Below are positions 1 through 9,905 of a stretch of DNA of 64,000 nucleotides, one piece after another. Within the stretch, counting starts at the first letter, position 1, and each line of letters starts with the position of its first letter. The notes beneath the pieces are model-generated. The model was not told where the DNA came from. It did not search any database and saw nothing but the letters and a program-made list of their open reading frames with translations. The DNA lies in the NCBI GenBank assembly GCA_027487865.1, contig JAIYCT010000007.1:62001-126000 (forward strand), written 5' to 3'. The DNA is from Microbacteriaceae bacterium. GTDB lineage: Bacteria; Actinomycetota; Actinomycetes; Actinomycetales; Microbacteriaceae. The translations under genes were made by a program, and so were the position numbers.

Positions 1-705
1 ACCACATCATGGATTGTGTTGATGGCTGTTGGATTCGTATCTTGGGCATTGATGGCCTGGGCATTGGTTGTCTACCGCCGACGCAAGGGCGAGACCGGGA
101 TGCCGGCGCAGCTTCGATACAACATGCCAATCGAGACCCTCTTCACCGTTGTGCCACTGATTTTGGTATTGGGCTTCTTCGCTTTTACCGCTCGTGACAT
201 GCAGGCCATTGAGGCCAAGAATGAGAACCCGGATATTTCCATTTCGGTCATTGCTAAGCAGTGGAGCTGGGACTTCAACTACGTAAACGAGCAGGTCTAC
301 TTCTCGGGCATCCAGGCTCAGTTCACCGGCGAAGAAGAGAACATCTCTGAGACGCTTCCAACCCTTTACCTCCCGGTCAACAAGACCGTAAAGATCGACC
401 TGAGTTCGCGAGACGTGATCCACTCCTTCTGGGTAATTGACTTCTTGTATAAGAAAGACATGTTCCCCGGTCTTACTAACCACATGTATTTCACTCCTAC
501 CAAGGAGGGCACCTACGCGGGCAAATGTGCGGAGCTTTGTGGCGAATACCACTCAATGATGTTGTTCCAAGTAAAGGTCGTCTCTGAACAAGAGTATGCC
601 GCTTACATTGCTGAACTAGCGGCCAAGGGTAACGTTGGTCAGCTCTCAAATGATTACGACAGAAACCAAAACCTACCTGGCAATAACCCAGAGATAAGGG
701 GATAG
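1..705 (+). CDS. ctaC: Cytochrome c oxidase subunit II, 5' truncated by window edge
   Basis: Frame open from base 1; CuA-type C-terminal motif [12 protein letters not shown]; followed directly by subunit I. Confidence 0.95.
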   Translation, partial: TTSWIVLMAVGFVSWALMAWALVVYRRRKGETGMPAQLRYNMPIETLFTVVPLILVLGFFAFTARDMQAIEAKNENPDISISVIAKQWSWDFNYVNEQVYFSGIQAQFTGEEENISETLPTLYLPVNKTVKIDLSSRDVIHSFWVIDFLYKKDMFPGLTNHMYFTPTKEGTYAGKCAELCGEYHSMMLFQVKVVSEQEYAAYIAELAAKGNVGQLSNDYDRNQNLPGNNPEIRG

Positions 706-710
706 GGCAA

Positions 711-2402
711 ATGGCAACCACACTCACTCCAACGCTGACGAATCCAGTTTCGTTCACTCCTAAGCGTTCCAAGGGTCAGATCTTGGTCGACTGGCTAACC
801 ACCACCGACCACAAGAAAATCGGTTACCTGTACCTGATCACCTCTTTCCTTTACTTCATGATCGGTGGCGTCATGGCGCTGATCATTCGCGCCCAGCTCA
901 CCTTGCCTGGCCTTGACATCGTCGCTTCCAAAGAGCAGTACAACCAGCTATTCACCATGCACGGCACCATCATGCTTTTGATGTTCGCAACCCCACTTTT
1001 TGCCGGTTTTGCAAACGTTTTGATGCCGGTCCAGATTGGTGCACCAGATGTTGCCTTCCCTCGACTAAACGCAATCGCTTACTGGTTCTATAACTTCGGT
1101 AGCTTGATAGCCGTTTCCGGCTTCTTCACCCCGCAGGGTGCTGCGTCGTTTGGTTGGTTTGCCTACGCGCCACTTTCAAACACCACTTTCTCGCCGGGAA
1201 TTGGTGGAGATCTGTGGGTATTCGGTCTAGCGCTCTCTGGATTCGGAACAATTCTGGGTGGTGTGAACTTCATCACCACAATCATCACCATGCGAGCTCC
1301 TGGTATGACCATGTGGCGCATGCCGATCTTTACCTGGAACACCTTGGTGACTTCGATTCTGGTAATCATGTGTTTCCCACCGCTAGCGGCGGCGCTATTC
1401 GCTCTCGGTGCCGACCGTAAGTTCGGTGCACACATCTTCGATCCTGAGAACGGTGGAGCCATGCTGTGGCAGCACCTGTTCTGGTTCTTCGGTCACCCAG
1501 AGGTTTACATCTTGGCCTTGCCGTTCTTTGGAATTGTTTCTGAGATTTTCCCGGTCTTCAGCCGCAAACCAATCTTTGGTTACAGGACCTTGGTTTACGC
1601 AACGATCTCGATTGCGGCTCTTTCGATGACGGTGTGGGCTCACCACATGTACGTCACCGGTCAGGTACTACTGCCATTCTTCGCATTCACGACGATGCTG
1701 ATTGCGGTCCCCACCGGTGTGAAAATCTTTAACTGGATTGGAACGATGTGGAAGGGATCAATTACCTTCGAGACGCCAATGCTTTTCAGCTTGGGCTTCC
1801 TAGTGAGCTTCGTGTTCGGTGGACTAACCGGTGTGATCTTGGCATCTCCTGTTTTGGACTTCCACCTATCCGACAGCTACTTCGTGGTGGCACACTTCCA
1901 CTACGTGGTCTTTGGAACAGTGGTCTTTGCGATGTTCGCGGGCTTCTACTTCTGGTGGCCAAAGTTCACCGGCAAGATGTTGAACGAGCGCCTAGGAAAG
2001 ATTCACTTCTGGTTGCTCTTTATCGGCTTCCACGTCACGTTCTTGATCCAGCACTGGTTGGGTGTAATTGGCATGCCTCGTCGTTACGCTACCTACCTGC
2101 CAGAAGATGGCTTCACCGAGATGAACATGATTTCAACCCTCGGTGCTGCGATCCTCGCGCTGTCGATGATCCCATTCCTCTGGAATGTTTGGATTACCGC
2201 TCGCAAGGGCGTTAAGACAGAGCTGAAGGACCCTTGGGGTTACGGAAGATCTTTGGAGTGGGCAACTGATTCACCATTCCCACGTCACAACTTCCACTCG
2301 ATCCCTAGGATTCGTTCTGAGTCTCCAGCGTTCGATTTGAACCACCCTGAGTATGCCTCTGCTGAGGCCAAGGAATCATATGCCAAGGAGGGCCGCATCT
2401 AA
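711..2402 (+). CDS. ctaD: Cytochrome c oxidase subunit I
   Basis: 563 aa; HHMYVTGQ and WLFGHPEVY-like heme-copper oxidase motifs ([15 protein letters not shown]). Confidence 0.97.
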   Translation: MATTLTPTLTNPVSFTPKRSKGQILVDWLTTTDHKKIGYLYLITSFLYFMIGGVMALIIRAQLTLPGLDIVASKEQYNQLFTMHGTIMLLMFATPLFAGFANVLMPVQIGAPDVAFPRLNAIAYWFYNFGSLIAVSGFFTPQGAASFGWFAYAPLSNTTFSPGIGGDLWVFGLALSGFGTILGGVNFITTIITMRAPGMTMWRMPIFTWNTLVTSILVIMCFPPLAAALFALGADRKFGAHIFDPENGGAMLWQHLFWFFGHPEVYILALPFFGIVSEIFPVFSRKPIFGYRTLVYATISIAALSMTVWAHHMYVTGQVLLPFFAFTTMLIAVPTGVKIFNWIGTMWKGSITFETPMLFSLGFLVSFVFGGLTGVILASPVLDFHLSDSYFVVAHFHYVVFGTVVFAMFAGFYFWWPKFTGKMLNERLGKIHFWLLFIGFHVTFLIQHWLGVIGMPRRYATYLPEDGFTEMNMISTLGAAILALSMIPFLWNVWITARKGVKTELKDPWGYGRSLEWATDSPFPRHNFHSIPRIRSESPAFDLNHPEYASAEAKESYAKEGRI

Positions 2403-2815
2403 TGCGTTCCAATGTTGTCATTCTGCTAGTGATGGGCGCGTACTTTACGATCGCCGACATCGCCTACGGCATCTGGAGCCACCTGGCATTTGGCCAGGTG
2501 GAGCCAATTGGCACCGCTGCTATTGCTCTTTTGGTAATTCTCTCCGTGTTCATCGCCTACTACCTATGGTCCGGCATGAGACGCTCGGGAACCTTGCCCG
2601 AGGACAACCTATTGGGCAACATTGAAGACGAGACCGGCGAGGTTGGTTTCTACTCACCGTGGAGCTGGTGGCCACTAATGCTAGGCGTTTCATGCGCTAT
2701 GGCATTTGCATCTTTGGCCGTTGGTTGGTGGCTATTCTTCATCGCCTTCCCATTCGCAATCGTTGCGCTGGTTGGCTTTGTTTACGAATACAGTCGCGGC
2801 GCACACGCTCACTAA
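2402..2815 (+). CDS. ctaF: Actinobacterial cytochrome c oxidase subunit IV
   Basis: 137 aa, multi-TM, ATG overlaps ctaD stop; context. Confidence 0.85.
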   Translation: MRSNVVILLVMGAYFTIADIAYGIWSHLAFGQVEPIGTAAIALLVILSVFIAYYLWSGMRRSGTLPEDNLLGNIEDETGEVGFYSPWSWWPLMLGVSCAMAFASLAVGWWLFFIAFPFAIVALVGFVYEYSRGAHAH

Positions 2816-2891
2816 GTCATTCATAACCTCTGGTCCGGTTCTAGTCGTCATCGACTCCCCAAAAGTACTGCACCCGTTCTAACTCAGCGCA

Positions 2892-2914
2892 TTGTCAGCG
2901 GGTGCTGTTAGTAT
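2892..2914 (+). promoter_or_regulatory. RecA-NDp/PafBC-like promoter upstream of ssrA
   Basis: TTGTCAGCG-N8(GGTGCTGT)-TAGTAT versus recalled consensus TTGTCRGTG-N8-TAnnnT; 44 bp upstream of mature tmRNA start. Confidence 0.55.
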
Positions 2915-2958
2915 TGTGGCCTTGGAAGGTCCAAGACGTTACTACAAAAACTAAACAT

Positions 2959-3327
2959 GGGGATGATCGGTTTCGACACTGCAGTGTTTGCGTGAATGAA
3001 GCGGGTCGAGGATGCACAGTTATCTCGTAAACGATCTGTGTAAAACAATAGGTGCCAATACAAAGCGCGCCGACTTCGCCCTAGCCGCATAAGCTAGCCC
3101 CGAAGTCCGTCTGACTAGGTTTGATTTCGTCCTAGACCCAGACGTCATTTAGAAATCTTGCTGGTTGAGCGCGTCACAGGATCAACCGGGACTTTTACTG
3201 TGACTGGGCCTGTCTGCGTAGTTGCTTCAGACAAATTCAGGGGCCGAGTAGAACGACTTATGAAGCTACACCCGTAGAAGAGTCACAATCTTTGCAATGG
3301 ACGGGGGTTCAATTCCCCCCATCTCCA
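2959..3327 (+). ncRNA. ssrA: tmRNA (ssrA), tag peptide ANTKRADFALAA
   Basis: 5' GGGGAUG pairs with 3' CAUCUCC; T-arm GGGGGTTCAATTCCCCC; tag reading frame GCC AAT ACA AAG CGC GCC GAC TTC GCC CTA GCC GCA TAA at 3054-3092; CCA not encoded. Confidence 0.95.
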
Positions 3328-3333
3328 CGTTAG

Positions 3334-3363
3334 AAAGCCCCGGGCTAATACCTCGGGGCTTTT
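3334..3363 (+). terminator. Rho-independent terminator of ssrA
   Basis: AAAGCCCCG...CGGGGCTTTT stem with T tract. Confidence 0.85.
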
Positions 3364-3400
3364 GCCCTTAAGGCTTTCTTGCTTACTAACTTGAACAATG

Positions 3401-3434
3401 AAAAACCCCCGATCAATTGACCGGGGGGTTTTTC
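3401..3434. terminator. Bidirectional terminator between ssrA and qcrB
   Basis: AAAAACCCCC GATCAATTGACC GGGGGGTTTTT. Confidence 0.85.
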
Positions 3435-3443
3435 AATCAGCAA

Positions 3444-5099
3444 TTACTTTTTGCCGACCAGTTCTCGTGGCTTACGCTTTGGCTTCTCCACGCTTGGGGC
3501 AGGGGAGTGGTCAGCGTGTGCAAGTTCGTACTCGGCCTTCGATACCGGAGCAATGCGGTCTTCGAAGTAGAAACTCGACAGTGCTGCACGGATCTTGCTA
3601 CCAAGGGTGATCTTGCCCTGAGCATTTGGACGAGCAAGAGTTGGCTGGTAGTCCTTGAAGTCAACCAGCTTCCATAGCTCGTACTTATCTACCTGCTCGT
3701 GAACCTCGATGTATTCACCGTGTGGCAAGCGCACTACGCGACCGGTCTCGCGACCGTGTAGCGCGATCTCGCGGTCCTTGCGCTGAAGCGCAATGCAAGC
3801 ACGCTTGGTCACCCAGAATGCGATTACCGGTCCGATGATGAGCAGAATCTGCATGCTGGTTAGCACCTGGTTCAGGTTCATCTGGAAGTTGGTAGCAATC
3901 AAGTCGGTAGATGCTCCAGCCCATAGCACCGCATAGAACACAACTCCGGCAGCGCCGATACCTGTTCTGGTTGGTGCGTTACGTGGGCGGTCTAGTACGT
4001 GGTGCTCGCGGTCGTCGCCGGTAACCCACTTCTCAATGAATGGGTAAGCGGCAACCACTGCAAGGAACGCAAGTGAGATAACCAACGGCAGTAGCACACC
4101 GAATGGAAGAACGACGCCCAACAGCTCGACATCCATTCTCGATGGGGCTAGGCGCAATGCACCATCCAACCAACCGATGTACCAGTCAGGCTGGGTACCG
4201 GCGGAAACTGGTGAAGGGTCGTAAGGCCCGTAGTTCCAGATTGGGTTGATGGTAAAGGTTGCGGCAATCGCCATCAGAACACCGAAGACTAGGAAGAAGA
4301 ATCCACCAGCCTTAGCAACGTATACCGGCATCAGTGGGAAGCCGACGACGTTCTCGTCGGTCTTTCCAGGTCCCGAGTAGTGAGTGTGCTTGTGGATGAT
4401 AACCATCATCAAGTGAACGGCCAGCAACACAATGATCAGCGCTGGGATGATCATGATGTGAAGGCTGTAGAGGCGCGCAACAATCTCATCGCCTGGGAAC
4501 TCGCCACCGAAGAGGCCAGAAGAGATGGATGGCCCAATGAACGGGATTGCCTTGAGCATTCCATCGATGATTCGAAGGCCGTTACCGGATAGCAGGTCAT
4601 CTGGCAGGGAGTAGCCGGTGAATCCACCACCCATAGCGGCAAGGAATAGGAAGAATCCAACTAGCCAGTTCAGCTCGCGAGGCTTGCGGAATGCTCCGGT
4701 GAAGAATACGCGAAGCATGTGAAGACCCGCAGCAGCAACGAACAACAGCGCTGCCCAGTGGTGAACTTGACGCATAAGCAGGCCACCGCGGATGTCAAAG
4801 CTGATGTCCAAGCTCGATGCGTACGCAATCGACATCTCAGCACCCTTGAGCGGTGCGTAGCTGCCCTCGTAGTGGACCGAAGCCATTGATGGCTGGTAGA
4901 AGAAGGTTAGGAAGGTGCCAGAAATCAGTAGCACCACGAATGAGTACATCGCCACCTCACCGAGCATGAAGCTCCAGTGATCTGGGAAGACCTTGCGGCC
5001 GAAGTTCTTTAGAACTCCTCCGAGGCTTAGGCGCTCATCGAGGTAGTTTGCGGCTCCACCAATGAAGGTGGTTGGCTTCTGTTCAGTATTAGTGCTCAT
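3444..5099 (-). CDS. qcrB: Cytochrome bc1/bcc complex cytochrome b subunit
   Basis: 551 aa, cytochrome b N-terminal and C-terminal membrane signature; operon context. Confidence 0.95.
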   Translation of the reverse strand: MSTNTEQKPTTFIGGAANYLDERLSLGGVLKNFGRKVFPDHWSFMLGEVAMYSFVVLLISGTFLTFFYQPSMASVHYEGSYAPLKGAEMSIAYASSLDISFDIRGGLLMRQVHHWAALLFVAAAGLHMLRVFFTGAFRKPRELNWLVGFFLFLAAMGGGFTGYSLPDDLLSGNGLRIIDGMLKAIPFIGPSISSGLFGGEFPGDEIVARLYSLHIMIIPALIIVLLAVHLMMVIIHKHTHYSGPGKTDENVVGFPLMPVYVAKAGGFFFLVFGVLMAIAATFTINPIWNYGPYDPSPVSAGTQPDWYIGWLDGALRLAPSRMDVELLGVVLPFGVLLPLVISLAFLAVVAAYPFIEKWVTGDDREHHVLDRPRNAPTRTGIGAAGVVFYAVLWAGASTDLIATNFQMNLNQVLTSMQILLIIGPVIAFWVTKRACIALQRKDREIALHGRETGRVVRLPHGEYIEVHEQVDKYELWKLVDFKDYQPTLARPNAQGKITLGSKIRAALSSFYFEDRIAPVSKAEYELAHADHSPAPSVEKPKRKPRELVGKK

Positions 5100-6127
5100 T
5101 ATGACTGCCTTATGTCCCAGAATGAAGGCCCTACGGGCTCGGTGAAGTCGCCTTGTGCGACCAGGTATCCCTCAGCATCAACCTCAATGGCCAGCTGGGG
5201 GAGAGGCCTTGACGCCGGTCCGAAAATGACTCGGCAGTGATCTGCTAGGTCAAATGTGGACTGGTGGCAAGGGCAGAGCAGGTGGTGGGTTTGCTGCTCG
5301 TAAAGAGCAACTGGGCAACCCACGTGGGTGCAAATCTTTGAGTAGGCGACGATACCGTCGTAGCTCCAGGAAGCCTTGGCTGGATCTTCTTTTAGATCAG
5401 AAGGCTCAACGCGGACCAACAACACCGCTGCCTTAGCTTTCTGGTTCAGCTTCTCGCCGTGATCCTCGATGTCCTTTAGGTTCTCGGGGACGACGTGGAA
5501 GACCGAACCAATAGTTACTTCGGAAGCCTTGATAGCAGTGCCACCCTCTGCAGAGTCTCGAACCAGTCGGACACCCTTCTTCCAGATGGTGTGCTTCAGG
5601 GTGTCGCCAACCTGAGGCCCGAGGTCTCCAAAGATTACTAGCGCTGGAATCGGGAAGAACGCCAGCGCGCCGTAGAGCGAGCGTCTAATTAGCTTGCGGC
5701 GAGTGAAACCTGACTCTGCGTCTGCGGTCTTGATGATTTCGATTGCCTTGGCACGAGACTCGTCATTGCTGCGCGCCTGGTGGCGGGCCTCGGAAACCTC
5801 GTGGTCTGGCATCAGGGTTTTGGCCCAGTGCACCGCACCAAAACCGATACCCAAAAGGCTTAGGCCCATGCCGATACCCATCCAAAGGGTGTTGTTTCTG
5901 GTGTCGGCCAAATCGGCGATTGGGAACGCTACGAATCCCCAGATTGCGATGATCGCGCCAATAATTGAGATTCCAAACATCACAGCAATCTGCTGCTCGG
6001 CCCCCTTGGCTGCCTTCTCGCTCTTGTCCGTCAAGCGGACGCGGTGGGGCTCGATTCCTGGGTCAGCGATTGGCTTTTGGATGTTGGTGGCAAGACCCGC
6101 TGGGTAGACCTTCTCGACTTCACTCAT
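5099..6127 (-). CDS. qcrA: Ubiquinol/menaquinol-cytochrome c reductase Rieske iron-sulfur subunit
   Basis: Rieske motifs CTHVGC and CPCHQS; N-terminal TM segments. Confidence 0.95.
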   Translation of the reverse strand: MSEVEKVYPAGLATNIQKPIADPGIEPHRVRLTDKSEKAAKGAEQQIAVMFGISIIGAIIAIWGFVAFPIADLADTRNNTLWMGIGMGLSLLGIGFGAVHWAKTLMPDHEVSEARHQARSNDESRAKAIEIIKTADAESGFTRRKLIRRSLYGALAFFPIPALVIFGDLGPQVGDTLKHTIWKKGVRLVRDSAEGGTAIKASEVTIGSVFHVVPENLKDIEDHGEKLNQKAKAAVLLVRVEPSDLKEDPAKASWSYDGIVAYSKICTHVGCPVALYEQQTHHLLCPCHQSTFDLADHCRVIFGPASRPLPQLAIEVDAEGYLVAQGDFTEPVGPSFWDIRQS

Positions 6128-6138
6128 TCGAATTCTCC

Positions 6139-6936
6139 CTAGTTAGCCTTGGCGCCAAGCCAAACGGTGATGGCAATGATGAAGCCCAAGCCAAAGATCC
6201 AAACAAACAGACCCTCGGCAACCGGACCGATTGACGCAAGTTCATAACCACCAACAGAGTCAGCTTCTTCCACATACTTCAAATAAGCGATGATGTCGCG
6301 TTTGTCTTCTGGGGTTAGGTTCGCATCGTTGAAAACTGGCATGTTCTGCGGACCGGTAACCATGGCCTCGTATATGTGCTTCTCGGTTACACCGCCAAGA
6401 GCAGGTGCAAACTTGCCCTGGGTGAGTGCACCACCAGCACCAACAGCGTTGTGACACATTGCACAGTTGATGCGGAACAGCTCGCTACCGTGAGTCATGT
6501 CGATGTCATCACCGGTTGTTTTAAGGTACTCGGCGTCCGGGATTGCAGGGCCAGGTGCCAAAGAGGCAACATAAGCGGCCATTGCAGAAATCTGCTCTTC
6601 GGTGAACTGAACTGGCTTTTTGTAAAGCTGAGGTCCCGATGCCTGTCCGGGCATGCGTCCGGTACCAACCTGGAAGTCAACTGATGCTGCTCCCACACCG
6701 ATCAAGCTTGGGCCACCAATAGCACCCTCACCATTTGATCCGTGGCAGCTTGCACAGTTTGCCAAAAAGAGCTTGCGGCCCTCGGCAACCTGGTCGGCAC
6801 TGGATACCTCAGCCTGCACGACGTTGGTTGCGGCTGCGTAGCCACCACCAGATAGCACGAGCCCTAGAAAGATTACGAAGCCAATCGCCCAAGGGCGACG
6901 GCGCATCGGCTTTTCCTGGTTCAACAGTTTCTCCAT
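6139..6936 (-). CDS. qcrC: Diheme cytochrome c subunit of bcc complex
   Basis: Two CxxCH motifs (CASCH, CAMCH); terminal TM segment. Confidence 0.95.
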   Translation of the reverse strand: MEKLLNQEKPMRRRPWAIGFVIFLGLVLSGGGYAAATNVVQAEVSSADQVAEGRKLFLANCASCHGSNGEGAIGGPSLIGVGAASVDFQVGTGRMPGQASGPQLYKKPVQFTEEQISAMAAYVASLAPGPAIPDAEYLKTTGDDIDMTHGSELFRINCAMCHNAVGAGGALTQGKFAPALGGVTEKHIYEAMVTGPQNMPVFNDANLTPEDKRDIIAYLKYVEEADSVGGYELASIGPVAEGLFVWIFGLGFIIAITVWLGAKAN

Positions 6937-7563
6937 TTATTTCAAGATGTAGACGACTACGAATAGTCCGATCCACACCACATCGACGAAGTGCCAGTAG
7001 TAAGAGACCACGATGGCGCTAGTGGCTTCCTTGTGGCCGAAGTTCTTGGCTGCATAGGCGCGACCAATAACAAGCAAAAATGCGATCAGACCGCCGGTTA
7101 CGTGAAGTGCGTGGAAGCCGGTGGTGATGTAGAAAGCCGAACCGTAGGAGTTGGAACTCAGGGAAACGCCCTCTGAGATCAAAACTGCGTACTCCCAAAC
7201 CTGACCTGCAACGAAGATTGCTCCCATTACGTAGGTTAGGAAGAACCACTCAACCATTCCCCACTTCGAAGGGGACCAGCCGGTGCGTCTTGGCTGTAGT
7301 CGCTCTGCCGCGAATACACCGAACTGCGCGGTAAACGAACTTGCAACCAAGATCAAGGTGTTCACCAGTGCGAATGGCACGTTCAGAATCTGCGTGTCAT
7401 TGGCCCAAAGGTCCGGAGCGCCCGCGCGGAGGCTGAAGTACATTGCGAATAGGCCAGCGAAGAACATAACCTCGCTACCAAGCCAAACGATTGTGCCAAC
7501 GCTGGTGGCGTTTGGCCTGTTGATGGTCCCGCCGTACACGGCAGGCAAAGTGGTTGCTGACAT
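6937..7563 (-). CDS. ctaE: Cytochrome c oxidase subunit III
   Basis: 208 aa heme-copper oxidase III signature ([23 protein letters not shown]). Confidence 0.95.
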   Translation of the reverse strand: MSATTLPAVYGGTINRPNATSVGTIVWLGSEVMFFAGLFAMYFSLRAGAPDLWANDTQILNVPFALVNTLILVASSFTAQFGVFAAERLQPRRTGWSPSKWGMVEWFFLTYVMGAIFVAGQVWEYAVLISEGVSLSSNSYGSAFYITTGFHALHVTGGLIAFLLVIGRAYAAKNFGHKEATSAIVVSYYWHFVDVVWIGLFVVVYILK

Positions 7564-7668
7564 ATCTAAAGTTTACCCCACGAACTTCGTCCGAGGCCCG
7601 CTGTAACAAGGGAAATTCGAACTTTTTTTTGGACTGGTGACCGCAAATTGCCTCGGTAGACTGCTGGC

Positions 7669-8727
7669 ATGACCGAACAAAGCTGGCCGATAACCCTAAG
7701 CGCTCTTTTAGCGGGGGAGGACCTCTCTAGAACTGCTGCAAGCTGGGCGCTGCGCGAAATCATGTCTGGAGAGGCATCTGAGGGTCAAATCGGTGCATTC
7801 ATGATGGCTTTGCGATCGAAGGGGGAGACCGTCTCGGAGCTTGCCGGTTTAGTCGACGTAATGCTTGACAACGCGGTGCTACTCAACACCGGCAATGACG
7901 CTGTTGACATCGTTGGAACCGGGGGAGACCTGGTCGGAACCGTGAACATCAGCTCAATGGCCTCGGTAGTAACCGCAGCAGCTGGAATTCCAGTGCTAAA
8001 ACACGGCTCAAGATCAGCGTCCGGAAAGACTGGATCATCCGAAATGCTGGAAGTTTTAGGGATTCGCCTGGATCTTGCACCTGCACAGGTGGCAGAAGTC
8101 TTCAAGGAAGCGGGCATAACTTTCTTCTTCGCACCTGTTTTCCATCCCGCTATGCGGTTCGTCGCACCAGTAAGAAAGCAGCTAGGAGTTCCCACTACAT
8201 TCAACTTCCTAGGACCACTGGCAAACCCGGCGCAGCCAATAGCAACTGCCTTGGGTGTTTCGAACCCTGTAATTGCGCCTCTGATGGCACAAGAGCTTGC
8301 TCAGCGCGGTCGCACTGCGCTGGTCTTTAGATCCCTAGACGGCTTGGATGAGATCTCAGTCACCGCTCCAACTCAGATTTGGCAGGTTTCGGGCGGTCAG
8401 GTGCAGGAATTCAGGGTTGAGAGGTTTGTAAATCCAGATATCAGGCTCGATCAGCTCCTTGGTGGCGATGCCAAGCACAACGCTGAGGTGGCAGCAGCAC
8501 TATTCGCCGGTGAACTAAGCGGCAACTTCAGGGCGATCAAGGAAGTTGTCCTACTCAACAGCGCAGCTGGTATCGCAGCCTACGAGTTAGCCAAAGACCC
8601 GAACCTGGCGAGTAAGTCAATTGAAGACCGACTTCAGAGCGGATTTGACTTGGCTAAGGGCGCCTTGGAATCCGGTGCAGCGCACGAGAAGCTCGTGCAG
8701 TGGTCCCACGCTACACAAATCAAGTAA
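7669..8727 (+). CDS. trpD: Anthranilate phosphoribosyltransferase
   Basis: GTGGD, KHGSRSASGKTGSSEMLEVLG, NFLGPLANP motifs. Confidence 0.95.
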   Translation: MTEQSWPITLSALLAGEDLSRTAASWALREIMSGEASEGQIGAFMMALRSKGETVSELAGLVDVMLDNAVLLNTGNDAVDIVGTGGDLVGTVNISSMASVVTAAAGIPVLKHGSRSASGKTGSSEMLEVLGIRLDLAPAQVAEVFKEAGITFFFAPVFHPAMRFVAPVRKQLGVPTTFNFLGPLANPAQPIATALGVSNPVIAPLMAQELAQRGRTALVFRSLDGLDEISVTAPTQIWQVSGGQVQEFRVERFVNPDIRLDQLLGGDAKHNAEVAAALFAGELSGNFRAIKEVVLLNSAAGIAAYELAKDPNLASKSIEDRLQSGFDLAKGALESGAAHEKLVQWSHATQIK

Positions 8728-8817
8728 TTCAAATCCTCAGCTGTGGGGAGCGGCATCGATAAACGCTAGTTGACATAATGTTAATTATCGGCTTTATGAA
8801 CCGAGACCTGGCGCGGG

Positions 8818-9282
8818 CTACAGTCCCTGGATCCGTAAGCGTTCAATCAACAAATCAATTGCACCCTGTGGCCCAACCCAGAGTTGCTCACCTATTACTT
8901 CATCGAGTGTCAACCAGCGGTGCATAACGGTGTCGCGATGTTCGTTTGCTGTCCAGTTTTCTGAACTTGGTTCAAAAGGCTCTGAAACGCTCAGCTCGAA
9001 AAAGTGAGCTTCTCCAGAATCATGCAGCCGGACATCGTCCATTAGATGGTGGATTCTTGTAATTTCCAAGAAATCATCTGGATTGAAAATCTTCCCGGTC
9101 TCCTCAAAGACCTCGCGGATTATGCCCTCTAGTGGCTCCTCGCCAGTTTCTAATCCGCCACCTGGAAAAACCCACTGCGGTGGCAATCCAGACCCTGGGT
9201 CAAAGTGTGAGAGAAACAGCAAGAACTTGTTCTCTGGGGTGATGATTAGCGCTCTGGTTGAGATTCTGTGCCGCGGATTCAC
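8818..9282 (-). CDS. NUDIX hydrolase
   Basis: Nudix box GGLETGEEPLEGIIREVFEETG. Confidence 0.9.
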   Translation of the reverse strand: MNPRHRISTRALIITPENKFLLFLSHFDPGSGLPPQWVFPGGGLETGEEPLEGIIREVFEETGKIFNPDDFLEITRIHHLMDDVRLHDSGEAHFFELSVSEPFEPSSENWTANEHRDTVMHRWLTLDEVIGEQLWVGPQGAIDLLIERLRIQGL

Positions 9283-9884
9283 AGCTTTCCTTTTTTGTCG
9301 ACCAATTTAAACAGCCTGAGCCCAAGCTGGTTTAGATAGCCAATGGCAAAGGCGAAGATCAGCGTTCCTTCTCGAACCTGTCCGCCAAGTGCGAAACCAA
9401 CCACAACAACCAGAACTTCGACAATTGACCTGGCCTGCCAAAACGGCAACTTAAAGCGTTGAGCGATACCGGTGTTTAGCCCATCACGTGGACCTTTACC
9501 CATGCCACAGGAGATGTAAAGCCCTGTCGCAAACGACACAACCACTAAACCGAGTACAAACCAGATCAGTTGAGCCAAGTAACTGTCAAGGTTTGGCATC
9601 AGAGGCAGCCAGAAATCCGCGTAAACACCGAGTAGAACGGCATTGAGAATTGAACCTATGCCTGGTTTCACCCGAAGTGGAATCCACGCCAACAGCACCA
9701 TGACGCTCACGGCGATAGTTGACTGTCCAAAACTCAATCCGGTTTGTTTGGAAACACCTTGCGCTAGCACATCCCATGGGGCTAGTCCGATCGATGCGTG
9801 AACCAGCATTGCAATGCCAATGCCGTAGACAAATAGCCCGACATTTAGCTTCAGGAAGCGATACACGAAATTAGACTGAACCAC
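9279..9884 (-). CDS. YczE/YyaS/YitT-type integral membrane protein
   Basis: 201 aa; G-I-GMGKGPRDGLNTGI-type motif; several TM segments. Confidence 0.7.
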   Translation of the reverse strand: MVQSNFVYRFLKLNVGLFVYGIGIAMLVHASIGLAPWDVLAQGVSKQTGLSFGQSTIAVSVMVLLAWIPLRVKPGIGSILNAVLLGVYADFWLPLMPNLDSYLAQLIWFVLGLVVVSFATGLYISCGMGKGPRDGLNTGIAQRFKLPFWQARSIVEVLVVVVGFALGGQVREGTLIFAFAIGYLNQLGLRLFKLVDKKGKL

Positions 9885-9905
9885 GTCTAAAGATTAGGGG
9901 TCGCC

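Noticed and set aside
3398-3677. Plus-strand ORFs over the 3' end of qcrB, and many similar antisense ORFs across the window
   Set aside because: They lie wholly opposite well-supported conserved genes and have no recognisable domains; expected by-products of coding codon bias.
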